Assembly (NCBI GenBank): GCA_965652025.1
Contig: CBFGTM010000004.1
Location: forward strand, 1 to 64,000
From: CAVVWJ01 sp965652025
Lineage (GTDB): Bacteria > Gemmatimonadota > Gemmatimonadetes > Gemmatimonadales > GWC2-71-9
Length of the DNA: 64,000 bases
Direction: 5' to 3'
Position 1 is the first letter of the stretch, and every line of letters starts with the position of its first letter. Of this stretch, positions 51,620-59,394 are shown one piece after another. Both the position numbers and the translations under genes were made by a program. Below the pieces are notes generated by a model. It ran no database searches. It saw only the letters and a program-made list of their open reading frames with translations, and was not told the origin of the DNA.

Positions 51620-52617
51620 CCCGCGCCCTCAAGGCTTTGGTCAAGACCGCGCCGGGCGCACTGCGCTACCGGACCCAGCCATCCTGGATTCCTCCCATGC
51701 TGGCCACTCTGACCGAGGCTTTGCCCACCCAGGGCAAATGGGTATACGAGCCCAAGCTCGACGGTGTGCGCGCCCTCATCTATGGGACCGGTGGCGCGGT
51801 GCGAATCTTTTCCCGGAACCGAAAGCCGCTGAACGGAGCCTATCCGGAGCTGGTGGAGGCGCTGGAGACCGCAATGCGAGGCGATGCCGTGCTGGACGGC
51901 GAAATCGTGGCATTCGACGAGCGAGGTGAGACCAGCTTCGCGCGGCTGCAACAGCGGATGCAGCTGCGGGATCCGGTGCGAGCGCGGCGGAGCCAGGTCC
52001 CCATTTATCTGTACCTGTTCGACTGCCTGTTCTACGAGGGAGTCGATCTCACGGGGCTGCCGCTGGTCGATCGCAAGGCGGTGCTGCGTGACGTGGTCTG
52101 GTTCGACGACCCCATCCGATTCACTCCTCATCGCACTACCGGCTCGGCGGCCATGCTGCGCGACGCATGTGCTCGGGGAGCCGAAGGCATTCTGGCCAAG
52201 CGCGCCGATTCCAGGTACCTGAGCGCGCGGTCGACTGACTGGCTCAAGCTGAAATGCGTCCGGCAGCAGGAGTTCGTGATTGGGGGCTACACCGCGCCTC
52301 AAGGCTCCCGCGAACGTCTGGGTGCTCTGCTGGTGGGGTATTACGATGGAAAGGCGCTCCGCTATGCCGGCAAGGTGGGGACCGGTTACGACCGAAGGAC
52401 GCTGGAACATCTTCACCAGCGGCTGGTACCGCTGCATCGGTCGGTTTCACCGTTCTCGGAAGGTCCCGCTCCAGCCGGCGACATTCAGTGGGTTACTCCC
52501 AAGCTCGTCGGGCAAATCGGCTTCTCCGAATGGACTTCGGCCGGACTGCTGCGCCATCCCCGGTTTCTCGGTCTGCGTGACGACAAGGCGGCCCGGGAGG
52601 TCCGCCGGGAAGACTAG
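51616..52617 (+). CDS. ligD: LigD ATP-dependent DNA ligase domain protein
   Basis: 333 residues. Adenylation domain with the nucleotide-accepting Lys47 in YEPKLDGVR, then VLDGEIVAF, LAKRADSRY and WLKLKC motifs; OB-fold domain from about residue 215 (FVIGGYTAPQGSRERLGALLVGYY). It seals DNA nicks with ATP. GTG start overlapping the polymerase stop. Split polymerase and ligase without a phosphoesterase domain differ from the one-chain LigD of mycobacteria and pseudomonads. Confidence 0.95.
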   Translation: MTRALKALVKTAPGALRYRTQPSWIPPMLATLTEALPTQGKWVYEPKLDGVRALIYGTGGAVRIFSRNRKPLNGAYPELVEALETAMRGDAVLDGEIVAFDERGETSFARLQQRMQLRDPVRARRSQVPIYLYLFDCLFYEGVDLTGLPLVDRKAVLRDVVWFDDPIRFTPHRTTGSAAMLRDACARGAEGILAKRADSRYLSARSTDWLKLKCVRQQEFVIGGYTAPQGSRERLGALLVGYYDGKALRYAGKVGTGYDRRTLEHLHQRLVPLHRSVSPFSEGPAPAGDIQWVTPKLVGQIGFSEWTSAGLLRHPRFLGLRDDKAAREVRRED

Positions 52618-52708
52618 CCTCGCAACCCGCTAAAAACCCTCTCAGTGCTCCAGCCACCGGTTCTCTGCTGGACGCCCAAATCCTTAAGTGACAGCAACAT
52701 AGGGACAG

Positions 52709-52750
52709 GCACCGAACTGCACGGATCTTGCCCGTGAGGGCCGTCGGTGC
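52709..52750 (+). promoter_or_regulatory. Structured leader upstream of the first beta-barrel gene
   Basis: GCACCGA (52709-52715) pairs with TCGGTGC (52744-52750), and inside it CACGG (52720-52724) pairs with CCGTG (52732-52736). It lies 43 bases before the start codon, so it probably folds in the 5' leader. No riboswitch class is recognised. Confidence 0.4.
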
Positions 52751-52793
52751 TGGTCGACATCGAACCCGTTCCTCACACTCAATTGGAGGCTCA

Positions 52794-53435
52794 ATGCGTG
52801 GCACCGCGTGGGTAGCTCGCGTGTTGTTGGTGGGCGGTACCCTGCTGGCATCGGCTCATCCTGTGCTGGCGCAGCGGATCAGCATCACCCCCAACATCGG
52901 CGTATACGTTCCGACCACTGAGCTGGTGAAGGCCGCCAGCGGTGAAGAGTTCAAGCAGGAGATCAGTTTCACGGTGGGCGGCCGGCTCGGTGTCCAGATG
53001 AGCAATCGCCTGGGCCTGGAGTTCACTGGGGCCTATGCGCCGAGTGACCTGAGGGTGACCGCGACGGGGTTCGGCGACCAGAGCGAGGACGCCAATGTGT
53101 TCACCGGAAGCGGCCGGATCAGCTACCATGTCATTCCGACCACAAGCCCGCTCAGCCTCATGGTGACTGGTGGCGTGGGCGTGGTGAATCGGAGCGGTGC
53201 CTTCTATGCTGATGTCGAGAACAAGACCGACATCGGCGGCACCGTGGGTGCCACGGCGGGGTTCCGGCTGGGCAGTTTGGTCCGGCTCCAGGTGAGCGCC
53301 GAGGACTACATCTACAAGCCGCGCGCCGAAATTCCCGGCTTCGGCCCCGCGGATGAGGTAAAGACCCAGAACGATATTCACCTTTCGTTCGGGGTGGGAA
53401 TTCCGCTCCTCGGTTTGGGGACCCTGGGCAAGTAA
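52794..53435 (+). CDS. Outer-membrane beta-barrel protein (OmpA/OmpW-like size)
   Basis: 213 residues with a signal peptide cut after HPVLAQ. The mature protein is a succession of alternating strands (ISITPNIGVYVPTTE, FTVGGRLGVQMSNRLGLEFTGAYA, SGRISYHVIPT, SLMVTGGVGVVNRSG, GGTVGATAGFRLG, LQVSAEDYIYKP, DIHLSFGVGIPLLG), fitting an eight-strand barrel. GGAGG precedes the ATG. A good hairpin terminator follows. Function unknown; similar in layout to the next barrel gene, so the two may be old duplicates. Confidence 0.8.
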   Translation: MRGTAWVARVLLVGGTLLASAHPVLAQRISITPNIGVYVPTTELVKAASGEEFKQEISFTVGGRLGVQMSNRLGLEFTGAYAPSDLRVTATGFGDQSEDANVFTGSGRISYHVIPTTSPLSLMVTGGVGVVNRSGAFYADVENKTDIGGTVGATAGFRLGSLVRLQVSAEDYIYKPRAEIPGFGPADEVKTQNDIHLSFGVGIPLLGLGTLGK

Positions 53436-53463
53436 ATCCGGGCTGGCCACGAGTAAACGACGG

Positions 53464-53499
53464 GGGCGGCTTCGCTTGCGGAGCCGCCCTCAGTCTTTT
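53464..53499 (+). terminator. Hairpin terminator after the first barrel gene
   Basis: GGGCGGCT pairs with AGCCGCCC (53464-53471 with 53482-53489) and is followed by CTCAGTCTTTTC, a T-rich run. It lies 28 bases after the stop codon. Confidence 0.75.
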
Positions 53500-53685
53500 C
53501 CCCCAGTTGGGTCACTGCGGCCTGGTGACTCGGTTCACAATTCTGGCCTCACTCGCTTCACAGCGGTTTCCCCCCTCGCCGGCGATCCTTCGGGTGCCGG
53601 GAGCTGCCCGGCCTGCGGAGGTGTGCGTCTAGCTGGCGCCAACTTCCGTGACCATCTCAGCTTCTGACTCTACCAAGGAGTGTGT

Positions 53686-54300
53686 ATGTCGATGCGTAAG
53701 CTGAATGCACTGATTCCGGGGTTGGTCGCAGTGGCAGTGCTTGCGACCACGACGGCCAGCCCTGCCGCCGCACAAGGTGGCGTAGAGCTGACCCCATGGA
53801 TCGGCGCATACGTCCCGACGAGCAACTCGATCGGCTCCCTGGGTCAGGACATCAATCGTGACGCCAGCGCGGTCGGTGGAGCCCGGCTTACCTTCTGGGG
53901 ATCCGGCTCGCTCGGCTTCGAAGCCACTGGTGGTTATTCGCCGGCCAAAATCGGCGATGACATCAACAATGGCAATACCGATCTGCTCCTGGCTAGCGGC
54001 CGGCTGCTGCTGGCACTCTCGCCGGTAAGCAACAGCGTCGGCTTCTATGTGGCCGGCGGTCCCGCCCTGCTGTCGCGGGGCAGCGACCCGTTCGACAATG
54101 ACGCGAGCAGCACCGACTTCGGTGGCGTCCTCGGTCTCGGCTTCCGCTTCGGCGGTGGTGACGACAACCGGATTGGCTTCCGGATCGATCTCGAGGATTA
54201 CCTCTACAATGGTGACTTCGGCGGCGGCGATGACTTCCAGAACGACCTGGTCGCCTCCCTCGGCGTCTCGATTGGCCTCGGCGGTAGCGCCAGCGACTAA
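53686..54300 (+). CDS. Outer-membrane beta-barrel protein, second copy
   Basis: 204 residues. Signal peptide ending SPAAAQ. The mature part again shows alternating strands with Gly-rich turns (VELTPWIGAYVPTSN, VGGARLTFWGSGSLGFEATGGYS, LASGRLLLALS, SVGFYVAGGPALLSRG, FGGVLGLGFRFGGGDD, IDLEDYLYNGD, LVASLGVSIGLGG) and ends right after the last strand. The opening TPWIGAYVPTSN matches TPNIGVYVPTTE of the preceding barrel, supporting common descent. AAGGAG is five bases before the ATG. Followed by a strong terminator. Confidence 0.8.
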   Translation: MSMRKLNALIPGLVAVAVLATTTASPAAAQGGVELTPWIGAYVPTSNSIGSLGQDINRDASAVGGARLTFWGSGSLGFEATGGYSPAKIGDDINNGNTDLLLASGRLLLALSPVSNSVGFYVAGGPALLSRGSDPFDNDASSTDFGGVLGLGFRFGGGDDNRIGFRIDLEDYLYNGDFGGGDDFQNDLVASLGVSIGLGGSASD

Positions 54301-54330
54301 GCCAACAGCATCCTACTGCTGAAAGCACTG

Positions 54331-54366
54331 AAGGATCTCTCCGGCGTTCGGAGAGATCCTTCTTTG
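54331..54366 (+). terminator. Strong hairpin terminator after the second barrel gene
   Basis: A 13-bp perfect stem, AAGGATCTCTCCG (54331-54343) with CGGAGAGATCCTT (54349-54361), loop GCGTT, followed by CTTTG. It ends the plus-strand barrel gene. Confidence 0.85.
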
Positions 54367-54414
54367 CGTGGTAGTCGCGAGTGAAAGCGAAATGTGTGCT
54401 AGCCCAAGTCTGAC

Positions 54415-54449
54415 GACTAGTGACTCGCGACTAGCGACTAGTGACTAAA
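54415..54449. repeat. Heptamer tandem repeat (five units)
   Basis: GACTAGT, GACTCGC, GACTAGC, GACTAGT, GACTAAA in a row. An inverted half-match (TAGTCGCGAGT, 54372-54382) lies 40 bases upstream and could pair with units two and three. Different sequence but same style as the repeats at 44481. Confidence 0.75.
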
Positions 54450-54458
54450 AAGGTGGGT

Positions 54459-54482
54459 GGAACGGGCCCGGAGGCCCGTTCC
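54459..54482. other. Perfect stem-loop in the gene-less stretch 54301-54810
   Basis: GGAACGGGCC pairs with GGCCCGTTCC around a CGGA loop. There is no T run, so termination is uncertain. The rest of the stretch to 54810 has only a weak 72-codon frame at 54534 that I do not support as a gene. Confidence 0.55.
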
Positions 54483-54810
54483 CAGCGAGATGAAGAAAAG
54501 AAGGGGAATTAGAAGGGGATAGCAGCGAAAGCATTGGAGTGGATGACTCGTCCGGCCGACAGAGCAGGGGACTCGGGGCTTATTCGGACGTCTCGCAGTT
54601 CGCCGTCCAGCAATACTCTCACTGTGGCCAAGTATAGATCAGTGCAGAGGCGCCGCTGTGCGGTGGATCACACCTGTGGAGTCCTTCTCACATTAATGGA
54701 CATCCAAAATACGCTCTCGCTCTCAGCGGTGTCCCGACACAGTCTGTTGTGAGCACTGAGTAGGCAAATCCGCCTACAGTCGCCATCTTTCGCCAACGTC
54801 CTCGACAGCC

Positions 54811-55500
54811 TCAGGTAGAAGGTGCGGTGGGGAACCGTTCTGCCTTGAGCGTATGCAACGCCGACTTCAGACGCCGAACGCCCTGAGTAGCAGGGTATCG
54901 GTCAATGAGTCGTCTGAGCTCGCTCATTGCCCTTCCCGGATCCCTGAGGTGGTGCTCGTAGAGATCGACCAGTGCGAGCCCCACCTGAAAATCGTCCCGT
55001 CTGGAGAGCGGGTGCGACCGAAGGCTATCCAGCTCGGCCGCCGCGGTCTCGGGCTCATCCAGGTTTTCCGCCAGCAGCTGCGCGCGTCGCAGTGTGGCCT
55101 CGATCCGCTCGCCAGGGTTTCGGGCTCGCTCGGCGTAGGCGTCGGCGGCCGCGCGATGATGGCCTCGGACCGCGAGGGTTTCGATTCCGGAAAACCCCGC
55201 GCCCACCCGCATCAGCCCGCTGTTGGCGAGCAGCTGAAAGAATCCGTCGATGACCGGCTCCAGCACGCCCGACAGGAAGGCGACTGTCAGACCATAGATG
55301 GCCCAGACTGCGCCCACCAGCTCGAGCATTCGCGCGTCGCGGGTGACGAACGCGAGGATCAAGGCGAGCACCGTGCAGAAGAGGACAACGGTGCCCACCA
55401 GAATACGCACCAGGCTGAACGGCTCCTCGGTCCAGCGCTGATCCGCGCGGCCGGCGCTGGAGACGGAACCGATGGTGTCTTTAGCTGAGGAAGGACGCAA
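54811..55500 (-). CDS. Membrane protein with TPR-like cytoplasmic part
   Basis: 229 residues. Two membrane helices (about 30-52 and 58-80), then a helical region from residue 100 with repeated A/L patterns (HHRAAADAYAERARN, IEATLRRAQLLAENL, QVGLALVDLYEHHLRDPGRAMSELRRLIDRYP) that looks like two or three TPR units. TPR domains bind partner proteins. The only start is a TTG with no clear ribosome site, so the N-terminus is uncertain. Divergent from the Omp85-type gene. Confidence 0.72.
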   Translation of the reverse strand: MRPSSAKDTIGSVSSAGRADQRWTEEPFSLVRILVGTVVLFCTVLALILAFVTRDARMLELVGAVWAIYGLTVAFLSGVLEPVIDGFFQLLANSGLMRVGAGFSGIETLAVRGHHRAAADAYAERARNPGERIEATLRRAQLLAENLDEPETAAAELDSLRSHPLSRRDDFQVGLALVDLYEHHLRDPGRAMSELRRLIDRYPATQGVRRLKSALHTLKAERFPTAPST

Positions 55501-55626
55501 GACGAAAAGTTACCACCCTCGGTTGACTTTAGCTTCGGGCGGGGCCTAAATCCCCCGCAGCGCTCAGGCAATCCAGCCCATTCCGAGGGAGGTTACACTG
55601 AGCCCCATCAACTGCGAGAGGCCCTT

Positions 55627-56763
55627 GTGAGGCGGGTGGTGCCATTTGTGCTCCTGACCTTGCTTTCCACCGAACGGATGCTGGCTCAGGGGGAGGACAC
55701 CAGCTTGCCCTGGCGCACCAGCTACTTCCCCTATCTGACCGGTGGCTCGAATGACGGACCGCTGCTGAACTTTCGGGTTCGGTACGCCCAGGCCGCCGAG
55801 TACGAGGAGCGGGTCACCGCAGCCGCGGCCCTGAACGTCGAGGCAGGGTTTGCCAGCAGCGGAAGCCGCCATGGCTATGTGGAGTTCCGCGCGCCTTTGG
55901 TGTGGCGGGGCTGGCGCCTGAATGCCAGGGCCGGCGCCTCTCGCGAAGCCCGCTTTGGTTACTTCGGGTTGGGCAACGACACCGAAAACAACCGCGATGC
56001 GGTAACCGAAGCTCAACCGTATCTGTATCGAACCCGGCGCACCCGCTACGGCGGAACTGTCGAGCTCACCCGCCTGCTCCGGCCGCCGTTCATGGTGGCG
56101 CTTCTAGGTGGGGTCGAGCGGGACGAATACACCTCATTGCCCGGGCCATCTACCTTCGCGACCGACTTCGGCGATGAGCTCAAGGACACCGACGTCTCCG
56201 GTCGGCTGGCCCTGATCTACGATACCCGGGACAACGAGTTCAACCCTCACCGAGGAGTGCTGCTTGAAGCGGGCACTCAGGTGGGGAGCGGCGGAGACAG
56301 CTACACCCGCCTGTACACGCTCCTGCGAGGCTATCTCACGATCCGGGAGGGCACCGTCGCGGCGGCGCGCCTCGGGGCCTCGGGGATGGGCGGCACGCCC
56401 GGCCTCGATGCTCGGTACCGCCTGCCCGGGTGGGAGCGGGAGGTCACGGTCCTGGGTGGGCAGGACTCACACCGGTCTCTGGACACGGGGCGTCTCACCG
56501 GCGAGCACGTGCTGTTCGGCAATCTCGAGGTGCGGCACGATGTGATCGCCTTTGGCGATCTGGGTGCGATCACCCTCATCGGGTTCGTCGACGCGGGGCG
56601 GGTCTTCGAGGGCGAAAGCTTTCGCCTGACCACCGAGGATCTCAAAGTGGGCGGAGGCGGAGGGATCGGGCTTCGAATCCTCCGCTCCAGCATCTTTACC
56701 TTCAACTTTGCCGGCGGGCCCGACGGGTACAACTTCTCGTTCGGAACCGGATGGATGTATTGA
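55627..56763 (+). CDS. Omp85/BamA-type surface antigen barrel protein
   Basis: 378 residues. A signal peptide (VVPFVLLTLLSTERMLAQ) is followed directly by a barrel: LPWRTSYFPYLTGGSNDGPLL, GRLALIYDTRDNEFNPHRG (typical D15 strand motif), YLTIREGTVAAARL, FVDAGRVFEGESF and the last strand ending in an aromatic residue. There is no POTRA domain, so it resembles the stand-alone barrel (FhaC/Omp85-related, D15) rather than BamA. GTG start with GAGAGG upstream. It may insert in the outer membrane as a transport or lipase-associated barrel; substrate unknown. Confidence 0.82.
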   Translation: MRRVVPFVLLTLLSTERMLAQGEDTSLPWRTSYFPYLTGGSNDGPLLNFRVRYAQAAEYEERVTAAAALNVEAGFASSGSRHGYVEFRAPLVWRGWRLNARAGASREARFGYFGLGNDTENNRDAVTEAQPYLYRTRRTRYGGTVELTRLLRPPFMVALLGGVERDEYTSLPGPSTFATDFGDELKDTDVSGRLALIYDTRDNEFNPHRGVLLEAGTQVGSGGDSYTRLYTLLRGYLTIREGTVAAARLGASGMGGTPGLDARYRLPGWEREVTVLGGQDSHRSLDTGRLTGEHVLFGNLEVRHDVIAFGDLGAITLIGFVDAGRVFEGESFRLTTEDLKVGGGGGIGLRILRSSIFTFNFAGGPDGYNFSFGTGWMY

Positions 56764-56796
56764 CGGAGGTAAGCGGGTAAAGCCAAGAGCTATTGC

Positions 56797-57333
56797 TTAC
56801 GCCACTCTTGCAACCGGCAGTCGGGCCGCTTCCAGGACCTCTCGCAGTGTCGTCTCCCCGCGGTCCCGAGCATACCACTTCCGCACCTGGGGATACAGCT
56901 CAGACTTGGCCATCGTGCCCCGGTTGGCCATGACCCAGGCTTGGAGCTCCGAGGGACGGGGTCCCCAGTGGCCGAGCTCCTGGAAGTTCTCATCCAGCGC
57001 AATAACGATCGGGATGGATCTAGATCCGTTGGTGAGATACTGGTCCATGACCTCCGGGTTGGCATCGCGCTCGATCACTCGCAGCTCGAACCCGGGGACC
57101 GATTCCGCGAACTTGGCAACTATCGGTACCGTATTGGAGGCATCGCCGCACCAGTCCTCAGCAATGACCAGGAGTTTGCGCTGAACGCCTGTCGGGACCG
57201 CTTCCCGGGCCCATTCCGGAATTCGAGCCAGATTGTACACACCCTGCCAGAGCCCGCAGTGTTCCGCCTTGCAGCCGGCGACGAACGGGTCGAATGGTAG
57301 AGCCTCGTTCCACAACTTCCTGAAATCCAGCAT
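56797..57333 (-). CDS. Thioredoxin-like protein with a single active-site Cys
   Basis: 178 residues with a thioredoxin fold: LLVIAEDWCGDASNTVPIVAKFAE, ERDANPEVMDQYLTNGSRSIPIVIALDE (cis-Pro after Ile). The usual CxxC is WCGDAS, so only one Cys remains and disulfide reductase activity is unlikely. Similar proteins are often called thioredoxin family or DUF-type in Bacteroidota and allied groups. No signal peptide. Confidence 0.85.
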   Translation of the reverse strand: MLDFRKLWNEALPFDPFVAGCKAEHCGLWQGVYNLARIPEWAREAVPTGVQRKLLVIAEDWCGDASNTVPIVAKFAESVPGFELRVIERDANPEVMDQYLTNGSRSIPIVIALDENFQELGHWGPRPSELQAWVMANRGTMAKSELYPQVRKWYARDRGETTLREVLEAARLPVARVA

Positions 57334-57403
57334 TGCATCTCCAGTAGCAATCCAACTGCCAGAACAGCGCCAGGGCGGGCAAAGTTCCGGCGACGACTCG
57401 AAC

Positions 57404-58546
57404 TCAAATTTCTTCGATGTTGACCCCCCGTTTCCCCAGCTCGCTCACATAAGCGCGAAAGGGGATGGCCTCGTCCGGAGTGTGGACCCCCTTGGCAATG
57501 ACTCTGCCCTCCACCTGCATCTGCCCGGTGATCGAGAGCGAGTAGCCGGTAGTCCGCATCATCGCGCTGATGCCGTGCTTCACATCGTAGTAGTCGATCA
57601 GCCGGAAGGCGACGGTTTGCTCATTCCTCTTCTTCTTGCCGGTGACCTGGACCTGCAAGGCGACTAAATCGCGCCCGTTGGGCTTGGAGAGTTTAGGGCT
57701 CACCGCTGCGATGAAGACGTCGCGGGGCACCACCTTCTTGCCCTTGACGTCGATAGGATCGTTGCCCAGGAGCCCGAGCTCCCGGATCGGCCGCACAACC
57801 GCCGCATGGCCGGGATAGCGCAGGGTCTTGTACTCCATGACCTCGATCTTGCCTTGATAGGCAAACGGCAACGTGCTGATACCACCTCCGGTGTGGAACG
57901 CTTCGAGCGTGCCCAGGGGCGACGGAAACTCCACCGGCTCGACTTCGCTCAGCGCGTCCACCTGGACCGGCTTACCTCCACGCAGCACCCAGGATGGTGT
58001 GGTGTAGTAGTCGAGCGCCCCCTCGAGCGAGTAGACGATCTGATAATTGAGCGGAGGCTCTGGACTCTGGGGCAGGCCGCCAACGAATATCTTTACCTTA
58101 TCAGCATGGTCGAGCCGGCGGATCCCCTCTGCCGCCAGAATGTTTACCATCCCGGGCGCGAGTCCGCAGTCGGGAATGACGGAGATGCCCTTCGATTCGG
58201 CTTCGGCATGGAGCTTCTTCTGCTCCAGGACGATCTCGGTGTTGCCACCCAGATCGGAAAAATGGCAGCCGCTTTCGACCGCAGCCTTGGCCATGGATCC
58301 GTTGTAGTAATACGGGATGGCGCTCATGATTGCGGCCTGGCCCGCAAAGGCGGCCCGGACCGCAGGCCCGTCCGAGACATCGAGCCGAACCGTGCGAAGG
58401 CGCCCGCCCCAGTCGCCAGCTAGAAATTGGGGAAGCTTTTGCGGCCGGAGATCGGCCAGGGTAACCTGGTCGACCGCCGGGTTCTGGAGCAGATCATAGG
58501 CGCAGGCACAGCCCTGGAGGCCGGCGCCGAGGACCAGCATTTTCAT
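57404..58546 (-). CDS. Saccharopine dehydrogenase-family oxidoreductase
   Basis: 380 residues. NAD(P)-binding motif LGAGLQGCACAYDL at the start, SAIPYYYN, CHFSDLGGNT, and DCGLAPGMVNILA, all marks of the saccharopine reductase/lysine 6-dehydrogenase group. The start is the ATG six bases after GGAG (MKMLVLGAG). The exact reaction (saccharopine, lysine or homospermidine-like) cannot be told. Stands alone between the thioredoxin-like gene and a lipoprotein gene. Confidence 0.88.
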   Translation of the reverse strand: MKMLVLGAGLQGCACAYDLLQNPAVDQVTLADLRPQKLPQFLAGDWGGRLRTVRLDVSDGPAVRAAFAGQAAIMSAIPYYYNGSMAKAAVESGCHFSDLGGNTEIVLEQKKLHAEAESKGISVIPDCGLAPGMVNILAAEGIRRLDHADKVKIFVGGLPQSPEPPLNYQIVYSLEGALDYYTTPSWVLRGGKPVQVDALSEVEPVEFPSPLGTLEAFHTGGGISTLPFAYQGKIEVMEYKTLRYPGHAAVVRPIRELGLLGNDPIDVKGKKVVPRDVFIAAVSPKLSKPNGRDLVALQVQVTGKKKRNEQTVAFRLIDYYDVKHGISAMMRTTGYSLSITGQMQVEGRVIAKGVHTPDEAIPFRAYVSELGKRGVNIEEI

Positions 58547-58614
58547 CACCAACTCCGCCATTCTAGAGAGAAAAAAGCCCCGGAAAATAGTCGGGAAGTG
58601 TGAGTTGCTTCAAC

Positions 58615-59394
58615 TCACATCTGATCCGCGGGTGGCTGGGCCTCTGCCCGGCCCTCGAAGAATGTCGGCTGTCTCGGGCGGGCCGGCGGGTTGGAGAGGT
58701 GGAGGAGGCGAGGGCGCCCTCGAGCCAGAGGCCGCACCTGGAGCAGGTCGCCGGTGGTGAAGAAGGCCACTGAATCAGAGCCCCAGCGCACCGGGTCTCT
58801 GGCGGCCTGGGCCAGGATGGAGGGGCGGCCTCGCTGCGTGGCCACGCACAGATCCCGGGATCGTTCGCAGGGGATCACTCGAGCGAACACCGGGTCTCCC
58901 AGCAACACGGCCAGAGCCGATTCCGCCGCCGGCTGATCGGCCGGGGACACCGGCTGTGGAACTGGCTTTGCGGGAGGTGCCGCCGCCCGGTAGATCCCCT
59001 TCGAGGTCTGGACGATCAAAGCGGCCCCATTCTCGGCCCACGCCACCCGCTCGGGAGTCCCTGAGTCTTTGGGCAGCTTCAGCTCTCGGTCGGCGCCGTT
59101 CAGCAGGTTCATCACCCACACGGTGGCCGGTGTGGAATCCCGCAGCGACAGGCCTCTGAGGAAGGCAACCTGGATGCCGCCGGGAGCGAGCGCGGGCCTC
59201 AGCTCGGCCACGGCGGTGAAGGTGAGGGGGAACACCGGACCGCCGGCGCCCCGCACGGCGTACAGATCGCCGCTCATCCCGCTGCCGCCGACGAAGATCG
59301 CATAGGACTCCCGGCCCACATCGATCTTGTCGCGGAGGGGGGCGACCGTTCCGCAGGCGACTACTAACAAAACCGTAAGTGGTAAGCGCACCAC
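58615..59394 (-). CDS. Lipoprotein with a partial TolB-like beta-propeller
   Basis: 259 residues. N-terminal lipobox VVACG. The body has a few propeller-like segments (LYAVRGAGG, ELRPALAPGGIQVAFLR, VWVMNLLNGADREL, ERVAWAENGAALIVQTSKGIYR), with a Pro/Ala-rich insert and no catalytic motif. The GTG start directly follows the stop of the M1 peptidase gene, with GAGGAG upstream, so it is the second gene of that operon. Possibly a substrate-binding or scaffold lipoprotein. Confidence 0.7.
   Translation of the reverse strand: MVRLPLTVLLVVACGTVAPLRDKIDVGRESYAIFVGGSGMSGDLYAVRGAGGPVFPLTFTAVAELRPALAPGGIQVAFLRGLSLRDSTPATVWVMNLLNGADRELKLPKDSGTPERVAWAENGAALIVQTSKGIYRAAAPPAKPVPQPVSPADQPAAESALAVLLGDPVFARVIPCERSRDLCVATQRGRPSILAQAARDPVRWGSDSVAFFTTGDLLQVRPLARGRPRLLHLSNPPARPRQPTFFEGRAEAQPPADQM

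Noticed and set aside
54534..54752. 72-residue reading frame
   Set aside because: No ribosome site, no recognisable pattern, and codon use unlike the neighbours; treated as chance.
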